From NCBI GenBank assembly GCA_963781805.1, contig CAWAHF010000004.1, positions 5,704,001 through 5,768,000 of the forward strand: DNA of 64,000 bases. Reading direction: 5' to 3'. The notes under the pieces are model-generated. The model worked only from the letters and a program-made list of their open reading frames with translations. It made no database searches and had not been told where the DNA came from. Below, piece after piece: positions 23,707 through 33,421 of this stretch. This stretch comes from JAFGPL01 sp963781805. GTDB lineage: Bacteria > Bacteroidota > Bacteroidia > Bacteroidales > UBA10428. Position numbers and translations under genes: made by a program. Each line of letters opens with the position of its first letter. Within the stretch, counting starts at the first letter, position 1.

Positions 23707-26487
23707 TTACTCTGAAATCCAAAAATTATAATTCCCTGAACCAGTTTTAAATATTTTGTACCCGTTTTCATACTTAGCCAATTTAATATTCCTGTTTTGC
23801 ATTACAGGAATATCATTTTCAGTAATTTCAGATTCTTCCTTTACCGGTAAATAAATAAGCGCTGTTGAATTTGCAGGGATATTTACTTTCACATTCAAAC
23901 CCTTTTCAGAGATAATCCAATCTGTAAGAATCGTACCATATGGAGATTCAAAACTGGTTTTTGCACTGGTTAAATCCCCGACTATTACAGGTTTGATGAT
24001 AAGATTCCTGTATCCGTTTGAATTTTCCTCCTGCTGAATACCTCCAATACCGGTATAGAACCATTCCATGAGGTGACCCAGCATCAGGTGATTGTTGGAT
24101 ACTACTTCAAGTGCAGGCCAGGATTCTGTTAGTGCTGTAGCTCCTTTTCTCAGCTGGTATCCATATCCGGGAACGTCATCCCTGTTGTTCATTTCAAATA
24201 ACAATTGAGAAGCGCCTCCTTCCATTAACGCTTTTACCAGGTAATGAAAACCAATATCCCCTGCAGTTAGTGCTTTGTTATGTGCATCAATGGAGTCTAT
24301 GAGATTGGACATGACTTTTTCGCGGTATGCTGCATCAACCAGTCCCAAACATAGTGGCATGGCCATGGATGTTTGGCTACCTGTGGCATAAACCTTTGTT
24401 TCTTTATTGAAAAATTTCTTGTTGAAGGCAGTTTTAACTTCATCTGCCCATTTTTCATAATCTTCTTTTTCTTTTAATTTTCTCAGCAATCCGGCCATAT
24501 CAGATAACAATTTCAAATCGTAATAATAGATTGCTGTTGCGGTAAGAGAAACCGGCGTGAGTTGCGCAAATCCGGGTCGTTCAGGACCAAGATCATACCA
24601 GTCACCCAGACCAAAAGAAAGTATGTTGTTATCAGATTTGCTTTTCAAATAGTATATATATTTAACCATCATCGGCCAGGATTTTTCCATGGTAGATTTA
24701 TCACTATACCATTTATAAATCAGCCATGGCAGGATAATTGACGCGCTACCCCATTCGGGAGAATCCCTGAAGTCTCCTTCAAAATGAACGTATTCAGGTG
24801 CAATGTTGGGCACAAGGCCTTCGACTGTTTGGGCATCTATCATATCATCGACCAGTTTTTTATATAGATGATACACTTCAAAATTGGAATTGATTGATAC
24901 ACCCATCAGATAATCCTGTTCAAGCCAGCTAAGCTTTTCACGGTGGGGACAGTCTGTAACCACACTTTGCAGGTTGCTTTTGATGGCCCAATTAATCAGG
25001 TTATAAATCCGGTTAAATAACTCGTTGGAACATTGGAATGAACCATAGGAAGGAGCAGAATTTCGGGTATGCAGCATGTTAAGTTCCTGAATTTTTGGCA
25101 AACTATCCGATTCAGCATTTTCATCCGGGATAGCACCTTCAACCTGGATGTATCGAAATCCGTAATAAGTAAATTGCGGATACCATGTCTCAACACCTTC
25201 CCCTTTTAAGGTATAAACATAATAGTGCCATCTGCCGGTAGCATTCTGGTTAACCTCATTTTTTTCATTTATGAGTTCTCCAGGCAGCAATCTGATGACC
25301 TGACCTTTTTTCCCTGAAACCTTAATTTCAAAGATGCCTGAGGCATTTTGCCCAAAATCATATAGGTATTTATCGTTTGAAATCTGGTTGATATTTTTTA
25401 CATCAAAGGTTTCCATAACGTTGACCGGGTAATCCAAATCTGGTTTTAAAACACCGGTCGTATGTTTTGCGACTTTCACTGCTTTCCAACAGGAGTCATC
25501 AAACCCGGTATCTGACCATCCGGGCTGCTCCAACCTCGCATCGTAATCTTCTCCGCCGAATATACTGGTGTATGTAACAGGGGAGGATGCAGTTTTCCAG
25601 TCTTCACCAGAAACAAGGCTTTCACTGGTTCCATCTTTATAGTAAATCTGCAGCTTACAGATGATTTTTGGTGTGCCATAGGCAATGACCAGCTTTCTGT
25701 AACGTTCGCGGTTGATATTGTAAAATCCGTTACCCACAATAGCGCCGATGGCATTTTTTCCCGGTGCCAGATAAGAAGTCACGTCAAATGTATTGTATAA
25801 GATAGTTTTGTCATAATCTGTCCAACCCGGAGCCAGAAAGGAATTTCCGATTTTGGTTCCATTAATAAAAGCATCGTATTGTCCCAATCCACTGATATAA
25901 AAAGATGCCGAAGCAACAGGTTTTGTAATCCTAAAACCTTTTCGGAAATAAGGTACCACGGTTCTTTGCAAACCTTTGTTCCCCATACTTTCTCCGCCCA
26001 GGTGAACACCGGGCACCACGCGCATGGTTTCCGACAATTCTTCATAACAAATCCACTTTGCTTTTTCCCAATCTGCCCCGGTAAGCAATCCCATCTGCCA
26101 CTCTGCGGTTTCACTCCAGTCGGACACATTGCCGGCTGCATCCCATATCATTACTTTCCAATAATATTTTTTGCCGGATTGTAATGGTTTTCCTTTATAC
26201 TGAACCAGGATGGACTGATCTGATTTAACCTTTTTGCTATCCCAGAGATTGCCATTATCTGATGAAAGCATTACAGGATTGTCTGATACCAAAATCCTGT
26301 ATGCTGATTGCATTGTATTTCTTTGAGTAGAGATTATCTGCCAGCTGAATTTTGGCTGCGGATTATCAATGCCTAGGGGATTAATAAGATTTTCGCATTT
26401 CAGGTTTGATATTTTTAGAGTGTCTTTTTTCTGGGCACAGGCTGGAACAAAGAGTAAAATTAAGAAAGCAATTAGCAGTTTTCTCAT
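23707..26487 (-). CDS. GH78 alpha-L-rhamnosidase, secreted
   Basis: A 926-residue exo-enzyme that removes terminal alpha-L-rhamnose from plant or bacterial polysaccharides by inversion. It has a signal peptide or lipobox (FVPAC, residues about 13-18), an Ig-like domain, a carbohydrate-binding Bac_rhamnosid_N domain (about 160-330), an antiparallel strand region, the (alpha/alpha)6 catalytic barrel (about 480-800) and a C-terminal beta-sandwich. The DCPHRE motif gives D512 and E517, equivalent to the acid-side residues of known GH78 enzymes. E788 in ALTESWPA is at the expected base position. It is not in a PUL with SusC/SusD here. Confidence 0.93.
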   Translation of the reverse strand: MRKLLIAFLILLFVPACAQKKDTLKISNLKCENLINPLGIDNPQPKFSWQIISTQRNTMQSAYRILVSDNPVMLSSDNGNLWDSKKVKSDQSILVQYKGKPLQSGKKYYWKVMIWDAAGNVSDWSETAEWQMGLLTGADWEKAKWICYEELSETMRVVPGVHLGGESMGNKGLQRTVVPYFRKGFRITKPVASASFYISGLGQYDAFINGTKIGNSFLAPGWTDYDKTILYNTFDVTSYLAPGKNAIGAIVGNGFYNINRERYRKLVIAYGTPKIICKLQIYYKDGTSESLVSGEDWKTASSPVTYTSIFGGEDYDARLEQPGWSDTGFDDSCWKAVKVAKHTTGVLKPDLDYPVNVMETFDVKNINQISNDKYLYDFGQNASGIFEIKVSGKKGQVIRLLPGELINEKNEVNQNATGRWHYYVYTLKGEGVETWYPQFTYYGFRYIQVEGAIPDENAESDSLPKIQELNMLHTRNSAPSYGSFQCSNELFNRIYNLINWAIKSNLQSVVTDCPHREKLSWLEQDYLMGVSINSNFEVYHLYKKLVDDMIDAQTVEGLVPNIAPEYVHFEGDFRDSPEWGSASIILPWLIYKWYSDKSTMEKSWPMMVKYIYYLKSKSDNNILSFGLGDWYDLGPERPGFAQLTPVSLTATAIYYYDLKLLSDMAGLLRKLKEKEDYEKWADEVKTAFNKKFFNKETKVYATGSQTSMAMPLCLGLVDAAYREKVMSNLIDSIDAHNKALTAGDIGFHYLVKALMEGGASQLLFEMNNRDDVPGYGYQLRKGATALTESWPALEVVSNNHLMLGHLMEWFYTGIGGIQQEENSNGYRNLIIKPVIVGDLTSAKTSFESPYGTILTDWIISEKGLNVKVNIPANSTALIYLPVKEESEITENDIPVMQNRNIKLAKYENGYKIFKTGSGNYNFWISE

Positions 26488-26533
26488 AAGGTGGGGTTTA
26501 ATTCAGACCTCAATTTAGTTAATTTCTACTAAC

Positions 26534-26566
26534 AACTTTCCAAAAGTTCAAAACTTTTGGAAAGTT
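26534..26566. repeat. Perfect 15-bp hairpin
   Basis: AACTTTCCAAAAGTT (26534-26548), loop CAA, and AACTTTTGGAAAGTT (26552-26566). It lies between two minus-strand genes. There is no T-tract on either side, so it may be a mobile repeat, processing site or weak terminator. Confidence 0.6.
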
Positions 26567-26640
26567 TCTACAATAACTGGTTCAAGCTTAACAAAGTATA
26601 GCCTGGGCCTATTTGTTTTTATTGGAAGTAATAAAAATTT

Positions 26641-26800
26641 GCCTCTTAGTGGAGATCCCCGCATTCGCGGGGATGTTCCATACAGAGAGGTAGCATACAT
26701 TCCTTCGAAAGCTTGCCTGGCTGACGATAGTCAGACTGGAAGGATTCTTACACTCTGGTTTATATCACAGACTTAAACCAAGAGGGGCTAATCTCCGTGG
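26641..26800. repeat. Composite hairpin repeat
   Basis: Contains ATCCCCGC-ATTC-GCGGGGAT (26655-26674), the TACATTCCTTCGAAAG motif shared with 14564-14580, and CTGAC-GATA-GTCAG near 26731. The ends carry GGAGAT and ATCTCC in opposite orientation. It looks like a non-autonomous repeat element. Confidence 0.45.
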
Positions 26801-26812
26801 AAAGACATATCT

Positions 26813-27514
26813 TTATCTGACAAGCATCATCTTTCCTGTTTCAGAATGTCCCTGCCTGTGAGCGGATGAGGTGTTTGTAACAATAATCCTGTAAAAATAC
26901 AAACCGGATGGTAATCCTTCAGGCTGCCATTTAATCTCATGCTCGCCTTCCGGCTGAATTGCATCAACCAAAGTAACTAATTCCTGACCGATTGGGCTGT
27001 AGATCTTCAACACCACTTTACCCGCTTCAGACAAATGATATTTTATCGTTGTTTGCCGGTTAAATGGATTCGGATAATTAGGATACAATTGAATCCCAGA
27101 TTCTGTTTCAATTTTCATATCTTGTTCGGTGTGTGTTATCACTCGACTCTTTGTCAAATCAAGGTATGCGGCGATATACCCGGGACAGTCAAGCGTTGTG
27201 GTAACCATGTTGTGAGTCAGATTAACATCGGTTTCAAGTGGAATCCATCCGTCTTCCCACCTGTACAATGTCAGAGCTTCGGGAACTTCGGCTTCAAGAG
27301 AATCGGCGTAATAATGGAGATTGACCTGAATCTTTACATCAGCATTGGCAGGCCAGGTATTCAGACTAATCACATCTGATACGCGTAGAACAGAATCGGG
27401 TAATCCTTTTACAGGTGCCGGAAAACCCGATGACAGGAAAGCTAATTTTTCTGCTGTTGTTACTGATGTGTCGACAGTATATTCAACCTGCAATCCCCCA
27501 TTACTGATAATGCC
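26813..27514 (-). pseudogene. Detached C-terminal part with T9SS type A sorting domain
   Basis: This frame is continuous and in phase with the large gene at 27515-31279 and is separated from it only by a TAG at 27515-27517. It has no convincing start: the first possible one is a TTG at 27493. It encodes a beta-sandwich (about 120 residues, PDSVLRVSDVISLNTWP) followed by a complete T9SS sorting domain (YPNYPNPFNRQTTIKY, VVLKIYSPIGQELVTLVD, LPSGLYFYRI, KMMLVR). It is therefore the severed C-terminus of the SBBP protein, unless the TAG is read through. Confidence 0.78.
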
Positions 27515-30500
27515 CTACTCACTTAAATCACTGATAGAGGCATCCTGGAAAACAAAGAACTCTTCTGCATTGATATCGGGTGCAGAGAAAAACACCTGTC
27601 CCTCTTTGAAATCGGATTTATTAAGTACTGTTGAATAAACTCCCCCCGATTCAGATAGTATCTGTTTTTCTGATATGGAAACGTCATCATATACCTGAAT
27701 TTGCGGAGGTGATGAAAACAGCGGATCGGCCAGACATCGATATACAGGTATACCTGTTGCATCAAAGGAGAGATCTGCTAACAAAGAAAACTGTCCACTA
27801 ATGGTTTTTAATTCAATGACAACATCAGCGTTCTCTGAATTTTTCTTCGGCGGGGCAACCACAACTTTTTGATAAGACCAAAGAAACAGACTATCATGCT
27901 CAGCATATATAACATCGCCAGGCTCAGCATTAAAAAGTTTAATACGGCCTGCCTCGTTGGTTAATCCATGATCGATGCTCCTTCTTACCGCACCTTTCTT
28001 TTGCAATATTGTCCGGGCTCCCGGTACAGGAAGGCCTCCTGTTGCGGATTTTGTTATTAAAACATCAAGACGGGGATTTGTCGTCGTAGTGACCTTAAAA
28101 TCAAACCCCATCATACTCCCCACAGAGAAATCAGGATCCAGGTAATTGCTGTTTGGGCCTTTTATCACATCGTCTGCCAAAATTCCCAGGTCCCTGGGTC
28201 TTAAAATATGAGCTGTCACATTATCGTAAACTTTGGTGTAGGTACTCTGGAAGAATTCCCAGCAGTTGGTGCTGTTAGCTTCAAATTGATGTGTAAGCTG
28301 ATAGTGTTTGAATGTAGTGTCACTCTCCTCGTAATCAGACATTTCAGTACTCCTGGGATCATCCAAATTGTACTGGTTATCCATAAATCCAAAATTGATA
28401 TTTTCGCATATATGTTTTCCTTTTTTATTTCTGTATTCATCCCAAAAACCAAAGATATAATGACCCAATTCATGTACAATTGTAGTCGCATAGTTTAACA
28501 CTGAGGGATCGACCGGGTCAGTATTGTATATTGCTTCTATACTTGAGTTTTGAGTGCCTACCCAAACCGGGGGTAGCTTTACACCTGCAAAGTCATTTTT
28601 CATCTTAACGCCATTAACCGTTGCACATGGCCACTGATTATTGTTGGCAAATATTTTAATATCGGCATCCTTGAAGTGAGATGCATCGTCAAAAACAGCC
28701 AATGTATCGATAAAGGCCTGACCGTTGGTTACATCAAACAATATGTTATTTAAATAGATAAAGGCATTTGCCAATCCTAAAATATAATCTTCAGAAGCCA
28801 GCCATTCCGCGCTGGCTACAAGACTGAAACCAATGGAAGTATGTCCTAAATAAGCCAGGGTTGTATCAGCGGGGTCGGTTTCAAGATGTTGAGCGCCAAC
28901 ATTTCCTTTACTGTCAATGATCAGGTTATCTACATAAACCTTATAAGCATATTTTGTCTTTTCTGTACGGTAATTCTTAATGGAAGGCTTCTTTTCCGGG
29001 TTGGTTCGGATTAAAATCGCCATGCCGGGTTGATACCGGTCAACCGGCAAGTGAAGCAGACCTTTACCGTCGGTAGTCACACTCTCAAGAAATACCAATG
29101 ACTTGGATTTTGAAAGATCGATTGAAAAGATATCACATAATGTATTTGTAACAGGTTTGGGTATATCATGTAATGGGTCTGACAGCATTTTTACGACAAG
29201 CATTTCCGGAGGTTCGATATGGATTTTTGTCACAAAGGCATCCCTGTTACCGGCCAACCTAGACTGATATGCATTCTCAGCTAAAAGACTATCGATATCG
29301 GTACTTCCTACAATATAAATGTTACTGTCAGCATCTAATGCCAGATCTGAAGGACCTATGTTTATATTATATTTGAACAGGGTGTCACTTCCATTTTGGT
29401 TCACTCCAAAAACCATGTTTCCTTTTACTACGTTAGTATAAGCGCCGAAAATGTTTCCGTTTTTATCCACAGCTAAATTATCAATATACACACGTGCTGT
29501 ATAAATGATTTCATCACCGGATGAATTCAGCTTGCAGAGGAAACTGGACCCCGGGTTGTTTAAAGCGCCTGGTGTTGCCGGAAGTCCTAATCCACATACA
29601 TATGCACAGCAGGAATCATCCACTACGATATCTCTGCTACTGTTCGATAAAGAATCGCCCAGAAAGGTGGAATAGATCAGGGACGATCCATCGGATGAGA
29701 GCTTGGTTACATATACATCACCTTTACCCTGATACTCCGGTTGAATTGCATTAGCTGTGGTAGGAAAACCTGTGGTTGCTTCACCGGTCACATATGCACA
29801 TCCGTATTTGTCCACGGCGATACTGCAACTGTAATCGTCATATTCCCCACCCAGGAAGGTCGAATAAACGAGTGATTCATCCCCCGATTTGGTCGGATCA
29901 ATTTTGGTTACGAAAGTGGCATAATAATAACTGGGTATATGCTCCATGAATGCATTTTTTATCGGAAAATCAAAAGAAAACACAGTGCCGGTGACATAAA
30001 CAATACCATAGTCATCGACAGTAATGTCCGTACCATAATCTTCGTATTTACCTCCCAGGTATGTGGAGTAGGCCAGCTCTCCCGAACTGTTCAGAACGGT
30101 TACAAATGCATCTGAATTATCACTTGTTTCGGTTTGGCAGGCATTTTTCAACGGAAAACCTTCATATTCCGGTGTTCCTGAGTTATCGCCGGAACTGGTT
30201 CGACCTGTAATGCATACCTGACCGTTTGCATCAACGGCAATGGCATCCCCGCTTTCGTTCCCTCTTCCTCCAATGTAAGTGGAATAAATAATATCGGTTC
30301 CCTCGGCATTGAATTTGGTGACGAAAACATCTGTTGAATGACTAATTTGGCCAGGGAATATATTGCTTTGGCAACTATTGTATGTTGGAAAATCTGCCGA
30401 TTGGGTGGAACCTGTAACGTAGGCACATCCAGCTGCATCAGCAGCAATGGCTTTTCCTAAATCATTATCACTCCCCCCGAGGTATGTAGAATAGATCAAT

Positions 30501-31279
30501 ACCGGATCAATAATAAGTGGAAACTTACTATCGTAATCACTAACTTCAAATTTAACCTGATTGTCACCAACAAGTGCAAATTTTGCATTAATCCAATCCC
30601 TGCCCTCACTCTTATCCTGGTAAGCAACAGGCTGTTTCAGGATCAATGTATTATTTCTTCCGGAGCAAACAAGATTGCCTTGTTCATCAATACGGATCCT
30701 TTCATCTGAAAAAAATTTCAGCAGGATATCTTTTGGATTGCCATCCGGTGAAACAATAAAATCGTATTCCAGCCGGCCCTCATTGCCATAATACACCAGG
30801 TCAATGCCCGGATATACATCCCGGTATTTAACCCTGGCATAGTTGGCGATGTTTGAATGCCAGTCGTCGGGATTGTTACCGATATAATAATTTGTTATAC
30901 TGGTAAGTTTTTCACGTCCGTTAACCAGCGGTGAAGGATTTGCCCCCTCAAGCTGCATACGGACTACAGCATAAGATTCCTGCGACTGTTTATTGGTTTT
31001 TGCATTCTGCAGTGATACAACGGCTTCACCCGATGCAAGAAACAGGGTGTAGCCATTGCCGCGTGAAAGAAAATGAACAGCTGCATCTGTTTGTCCCAGG
31101 TTCGGTTCAAAGTGCAGCTTTTTTGCAAAGGTTTTAGTGTTGGCCGGTACTTCTGCCGGCATACCCGGCAGACCGGCATATGGTGTTTTCCCATCAATAC
31201 CTGGCATTTTCTCCCAGGTGCCTGAAGACAATAAAAACGACAAGATAATCAGGAAAGATAATTCTTTTATTAATTTCAT
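27515..31279 (-). CDS. SBBP-repeat surface protein with CLCA-like metalloprotease motif (C-terminus cut by TAG)
   Basis: A 1254-residue protein with a signal peptide. It has a conserved N-terminal domain (FEPNLGQTDAAVHFLSRG), then at least six SBBP beta-propeller repeats (YSTYLGG, GCAYVTGST, DFPT) over about residues 255-680. A carboxypeptidase-regulatory/Ig-like region follows, then a zinc-protease motif HELGHYIFGFWDEY with H936, E937 and H940. That HExxHxxxGxxDEY arrangement is the one used by CLCA-type metalloproteases. The protein should be exported by Sec, but its T9SS sorting domain lies after an in-frame TAG (27515-27517). Without readthrough it would not be secreted by T9SS. Confidence 0.82.
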   Translation of the reverse strand: MKLIKELSFLIILSFLLSSGTWEKMPGIDGKTPYAGLPGMPAEVPANTKTFAKKLHFEPNLGQTDAAVHFLSRGNGYTLFLASGEAVVSLQNAKTNKQSQESYAVVRMQLEGANPSPLVNGREKLTSITNYYIGNNPDDWHSNIANYARVKYRDVYPGIDLVYYGNEGRLEYDFIVSPDGNPKDILLKFFSDERIRIDEQGNLVCSGRNNTLILKQPVAYQDKSEGRDWINAKFALVGDNQVKFEVSDYDSKFPLIIDPVLIYSTYLGGSDNDLGKAIAADAAGCAYVTGSTQSADFPTYNSCQSNIFPGQISHSTDVFVTKFNAEGTDIIYSTYIGGRGNESGDAIAVDANGQVCITGRTSSGDNSGTPEYEGFPLKNACQTETSDNSDAFVTVLNSSGELAYSTYLGGKYEDYGTDITVDDYGIVYVTGTVFSFDFPIKNAFMEHIPSYYYATFVTKIDPTKSGDESLVYSTFLGGEYDDYSCSIAVDKYGCAYVTGEATTGFPTTANAIQPEYQGKGDVYVTKLSSDGSSLIYSTFLGDSLSNSSRDIVVDDSCCAYVCGLGLPATPGALNNPGSSFLCKLNSSGDEIIYTARVYIDNLAVDKNGNIFGAYTNVVKGNMVFGVNQNGSDTLFKYNINIGPSDLALDADSNIYIVGSTDIDSLLAENAYQSRLAGNRDAFVTKIHIEPPEMLVVKMLSDPLHDIPKPVTNTLCDIFSIDLSKSKSLVFLESVTTDGKGLLHLPVDRYQPGMAILIRTNPEKKPSIKNYRTEKTKYAYKVYVDNLIIDSKGNVGAQHLETDPADTTLAYLGHTSIGFSLVASAEWLASEDYILGLANAFIYLNNILFDVTNGQAFIDTLAVFDDASHFKDADIKIFANNNQWPCATVNGVKMKNDFAGVKLPPVWVGTQNSSIEAIYNTDPVDPSVLNYATTIVHELGHYIFGFWDEYRNKKGKHICENINFGFMDNQYNLDDPRSTEMSDYEESDTTFKHYQLTHQFEANSTNCWEFFQSTYTKVYDNVTAHILRPRDLGILADDVIKGPNSNYLDPDFSVGSMMGFDFKVTTTTNPRLDVLITKSATGGLPVPGARTILQKKGAVRRSIDHGLTNEAGRIKLFNAEPGDVIYAEHDSLFLWSYQKVVVAPPKKNSENADVVIELKTISGQFSLLADLSFDATGIPVYRCLADPLFSSPPQIQVYDDVSISEKQILSESGGVYSTVLNKSDFKEGQVFFSAPDINAEEFFVFQDASISDLSE

Positions 31280-31640
31280 AGGATTGAGTTTTAAATGGTT
31301 GAGATACTAACCATGGGATCAGGGTTTTGCGATCAGACGTAAGCAATAGATATTAAATCCCGTTACTTTTTATCAGAAATACCCACTCTGATTAACGGTG
31401 TGGAAATTATAAATGAGACTTGTAAATCTGAGTTTTACAAAAAATAAATTTACATAATGAGGTAATAAAATCCAAGAAAAATCCTAATTTTTAAGCTGTA
31501 GTGGTTAAGGTAAATCTGGTTTTGTAATTGGATTTTTTTGACCCTTCCCTTAGGTGCTATTGGTTTTCGAAAGTTTGTGTACCATACTAAAAGGAAAGAA
31601 TTGGATTTTTGTATCCCATTTATATAGCGTAAACTAGAAA
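31280..31640. other. Gene-free stretch
   Basis: This AT-rich intergenic DNA lies between the divergent SBBP gene and the first cassette-type repeat. I see no ORF, hairpin or clear promoter box. Confidence 0.35.
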
Positions 31641-31757
31641 TGTTGGTTATGCTAATATCAGGATTTTTCTCTTTTTATTCCTACTAACGGATATTTCGGG
31701 GTGAAGAATAATTTCACCATTAAAAGAGATTAACTATATTTATGGATTTATTGGTAG
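31641..31757. repeat. Cassette-type repeat R1
   Basis: First of five direct repeats. The core includes TATCAGGATTTTTCTCTTTT and ATTTCGGGGTGAAGAAT. The right boundary TTTATGGATTTATTGGTAG (31739-31757) corresponds to TTTATGCGATTGTTTGGTA in R4. The left part is more diverged than in the other copies. Confidence 0.65.
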
Positions 31758-31794
31758 TCAATTAAAATAATAATCAAACCTTTAATAAGATCAA

Positions 31795-32498
31795 TTGGGA
31801 GAAAAATTTCGAGGCAAATACCGCATAACCTCAACGAGAATGCGAAATTGGGATTACGGGTGGAATGCATCTTATTATATCACAATTTGCACAGGAGGAC
31901 GGGAATGTTTCTTTGGTAACATTGAAGATGGAAAGGTAAAATTATCGGAAATTGGGATTTTTGCAGACAAATTCTGGTTAGAAATTCCAAATCATTTTCA
32001 TTATGTAAAATTGGATGAATATATTATAATGCCAAACCATATACATGGGATTATAATTATAGATAACAAGAATTTAATAAATAACGTTGCAGAGACGCCC
32101 AATTTTGGTATAGAGACGCCCAATTTTGGTATAGAGACGCCCAATTTTGGTATAGAGACGCCCAATTTTGGTATAGAGACGCCCAATTTTGGTATAGAGA
32201 CGCCCAATTTTGGTATAGAGAGACGCCCAATTTGGGCGTCTCTAAGGCAAAAATTGGTGGAAAAAACGACAAATGGAAATCCGGGGTATTGGGGGTAATA
32301 ATCAACCAGTACAAACGTATTTGCACCATTGAATCTCGAAAAATCAATTCTGAATTTATCTGGCAATCCAGATTTCACGATCATGTTATCAGGGATCAGA
32401 AATCTTTGGACAATATCAGGGCTTATATTAAAGAAAATCCCAAAAAATGGAAAGGTGATGAATTTAAACCTGTTAAGAATAGTGATGATAATGATTAA
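31795..32498 (+). pseudogene. REP-associated tyrosine transposase (RAYT), frameshifted in a tandem repeat
   Basis: The N-terminal part (FRGKYRITSTRMRNWDYGW, HUH motif MPNHIHG) ends in six perfect 21-base units (32092-32217), each encoding ETPNFGI. The seventh unit begins GAGAGACG instead of GAGACG. Removing that extra GA restores one frame through to GVIINQYKR, SRFHDHVIRDQKSL and the catalytic-tyrosine region RAYIKENPKKW, ending at 32498. Y1-type RAYTs move REP hairpins. Here the full enzyme needs a two-base shift, so it is inactive or phase-variable. The start is the TTG at 31795, which fits the family N-terminus. Confidence 0.8.
32092..32243. repeat. 21-bp tandem array ending in a 25-base palindrome
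   Basis: Six units of GAGACGCCCAATTTTGGTATA occupy 32092-32217. At the end, AGAGACGCCCAA (32219-32230) and TTGGGCGTCTCT (32232-32243) form a 12-bp stem with a single-base loop. The array lies inside the RAYT coding sequence, so the gene contains REP-like DNA of the type such enzymes bind. Confidence 0.8.
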
Positions 32499-32526
32499 AA
32501 TATTTAAATCAATAATTTACATGCTC

Positions 32527-32595
32527 CAACATGCAGGCTAACCAGATACCAGGATTTTTTCTATTTTATGGTTACAATGGGCATTTCGGGGTGAG
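32527..32595. repeat. Cassette-type repeat R2
   Basis: The core CAACATGCAGGCTAACCAGA (32528 onward) to GGGCATTTCGGGGTGAGAA. It follows the RAYT stop codon by about 30 bases. The right boundary motif TTTATGCGATTG seen in R3-R5 is not recognisable here. Confidence 0.68.
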
Positions 32596-32666
32596 AATTA
32601 TCTAATAACATAAAATTTAACGAAATACACCAAATCCTTCTAAAGAAGATACATATTAAGAATAAG

Positions 32667-33101
32667 ATGAAAGCGATTCATTATATAACAATGCTTGTTT
32701 TCATTACAATTATGGATTGTAATGAAAATAAAGACAAATTAGATTCAAATTCAATAATTGGGGAATGGATATTAACTTCTATTCAGGAAAAAAGTTCTAA
32801 CCAAATTAAAAATTATCCGGATAGTATACCCGATTATGAATCTATCATATTTGTTGATAGTACATCAGTTCTATTGTTTAATGGTATATGCAATTCAGGT
32901 CAGGGGAAATATATTATTAGTGATAATAGTCTGATATTTCCTGAAAGTATTTTTACAACTAAAATGCTCTGTAGATATGTAATATGGGAAGACTATTTAT
33001 ATTCAAATTTAATTCATGCATCTGATTATTATTTTGAGAATAACCAATTAATCATTCAGACAACAGGTTCCTATAACTTAATTTTTATGAAATTACTTTA
33101 A
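32667..33101 (+). CDS. META-domain (HslJ-like) putative lipoprotein
   Basis: A 144-residue protein with a hydrophobic N-terminus ending in a cysteine (IMDCNE). This is a possible lipobox, although Asp before the Cys is unusual. The body resembles the META/HslJ domain: IIGEWILTSI at the start, NGICNSGQGKYII in place of the GCN-x-G-Y motif, FTTKMLCRYV for the T-x-MAC motif and a C-terminal beta strand (GSYNLIFMKL). META proteins sit in the envelope and some affect drug resistance. Here it is the single gene of one cassette-like unit between repeats R2 and R3. Confidence 0.62.
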   Translation: MKAIHYITMLVFITIMDCNENKDKLDSNSIIGEWILTSIQEKSSNQIKNYPDSIPDYESIIFVDSTSVLLFNGICNSGQGKYIISDNSLIFPESIFTTKMLCRYVIWEDYLYSNLIHASDYYFENNQLIIQTTGSYNLIFMKLL

Positions 33102-33105
33102 ATAT

Positions 33106-33345
33106 GTTCAAACATTGTTCATACAAAATCCTCATTCCTAACTGTTTTATGAAATTTATTTTGTAATATTGAAATGCACTAATTTTTGAAAAAAGAAACC
33201 CAACATGCCGGCTAACCAAATACCAGGATTTTATCTATTTTATAGTTACGACGGGGATTTTGGGGTGAAGAATATATACGCTTTAACTTGCCTAAAATAA
33301 GCAGGCGGGTATAGATAAACGTAACTGGGGTTATGCGATTATTTG
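33106..33345. repeat. Cassette-type repeat R3 (long form)
   Basis: The left segment (33106-33190, CATACAAAATCCTCATTCC and TTTATGAAATTTATTTTG) is shared with R4. The core CAACATGCCGGCTAACCAAA lies at 33201-33220. The right boundary GGTTATGCGATTATTTG lies at 33329-33345. GGCTAACCAAATA can pair with TATTTGTGGC at the right end, giving an imperfect stem across the element. Confidence 0.7.
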
Positions 33346-33421
33346 TGGCAAATGCAAAGAGACGACATTGAAAGCTTGTTCTCAATGATTTAATTGAAAA
33401 ATGTACTATTTTTGAAAAAGT

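Noticed and set aside
27515..27517. Genetic recoding of TAG in this organism
   Set aside because: TAG is used as a normal stop at other genes (e.g. the MFS transporter at 6134-6136), so a general reassignment is not supported.
32092..32243. CRISPR-like array
   Set aside because: The units are contiguous 21-mers without spacers and encode an in-frame peptide repeat, so it is not a CRISPR.
32001..32384. Minus-strand ORFs with GVSIPKL and NWASLYQ repeats
   Set aside because: They are antisense shadows of the 21-base tandem array inside the RAYT gene and have no independent coding evidence.
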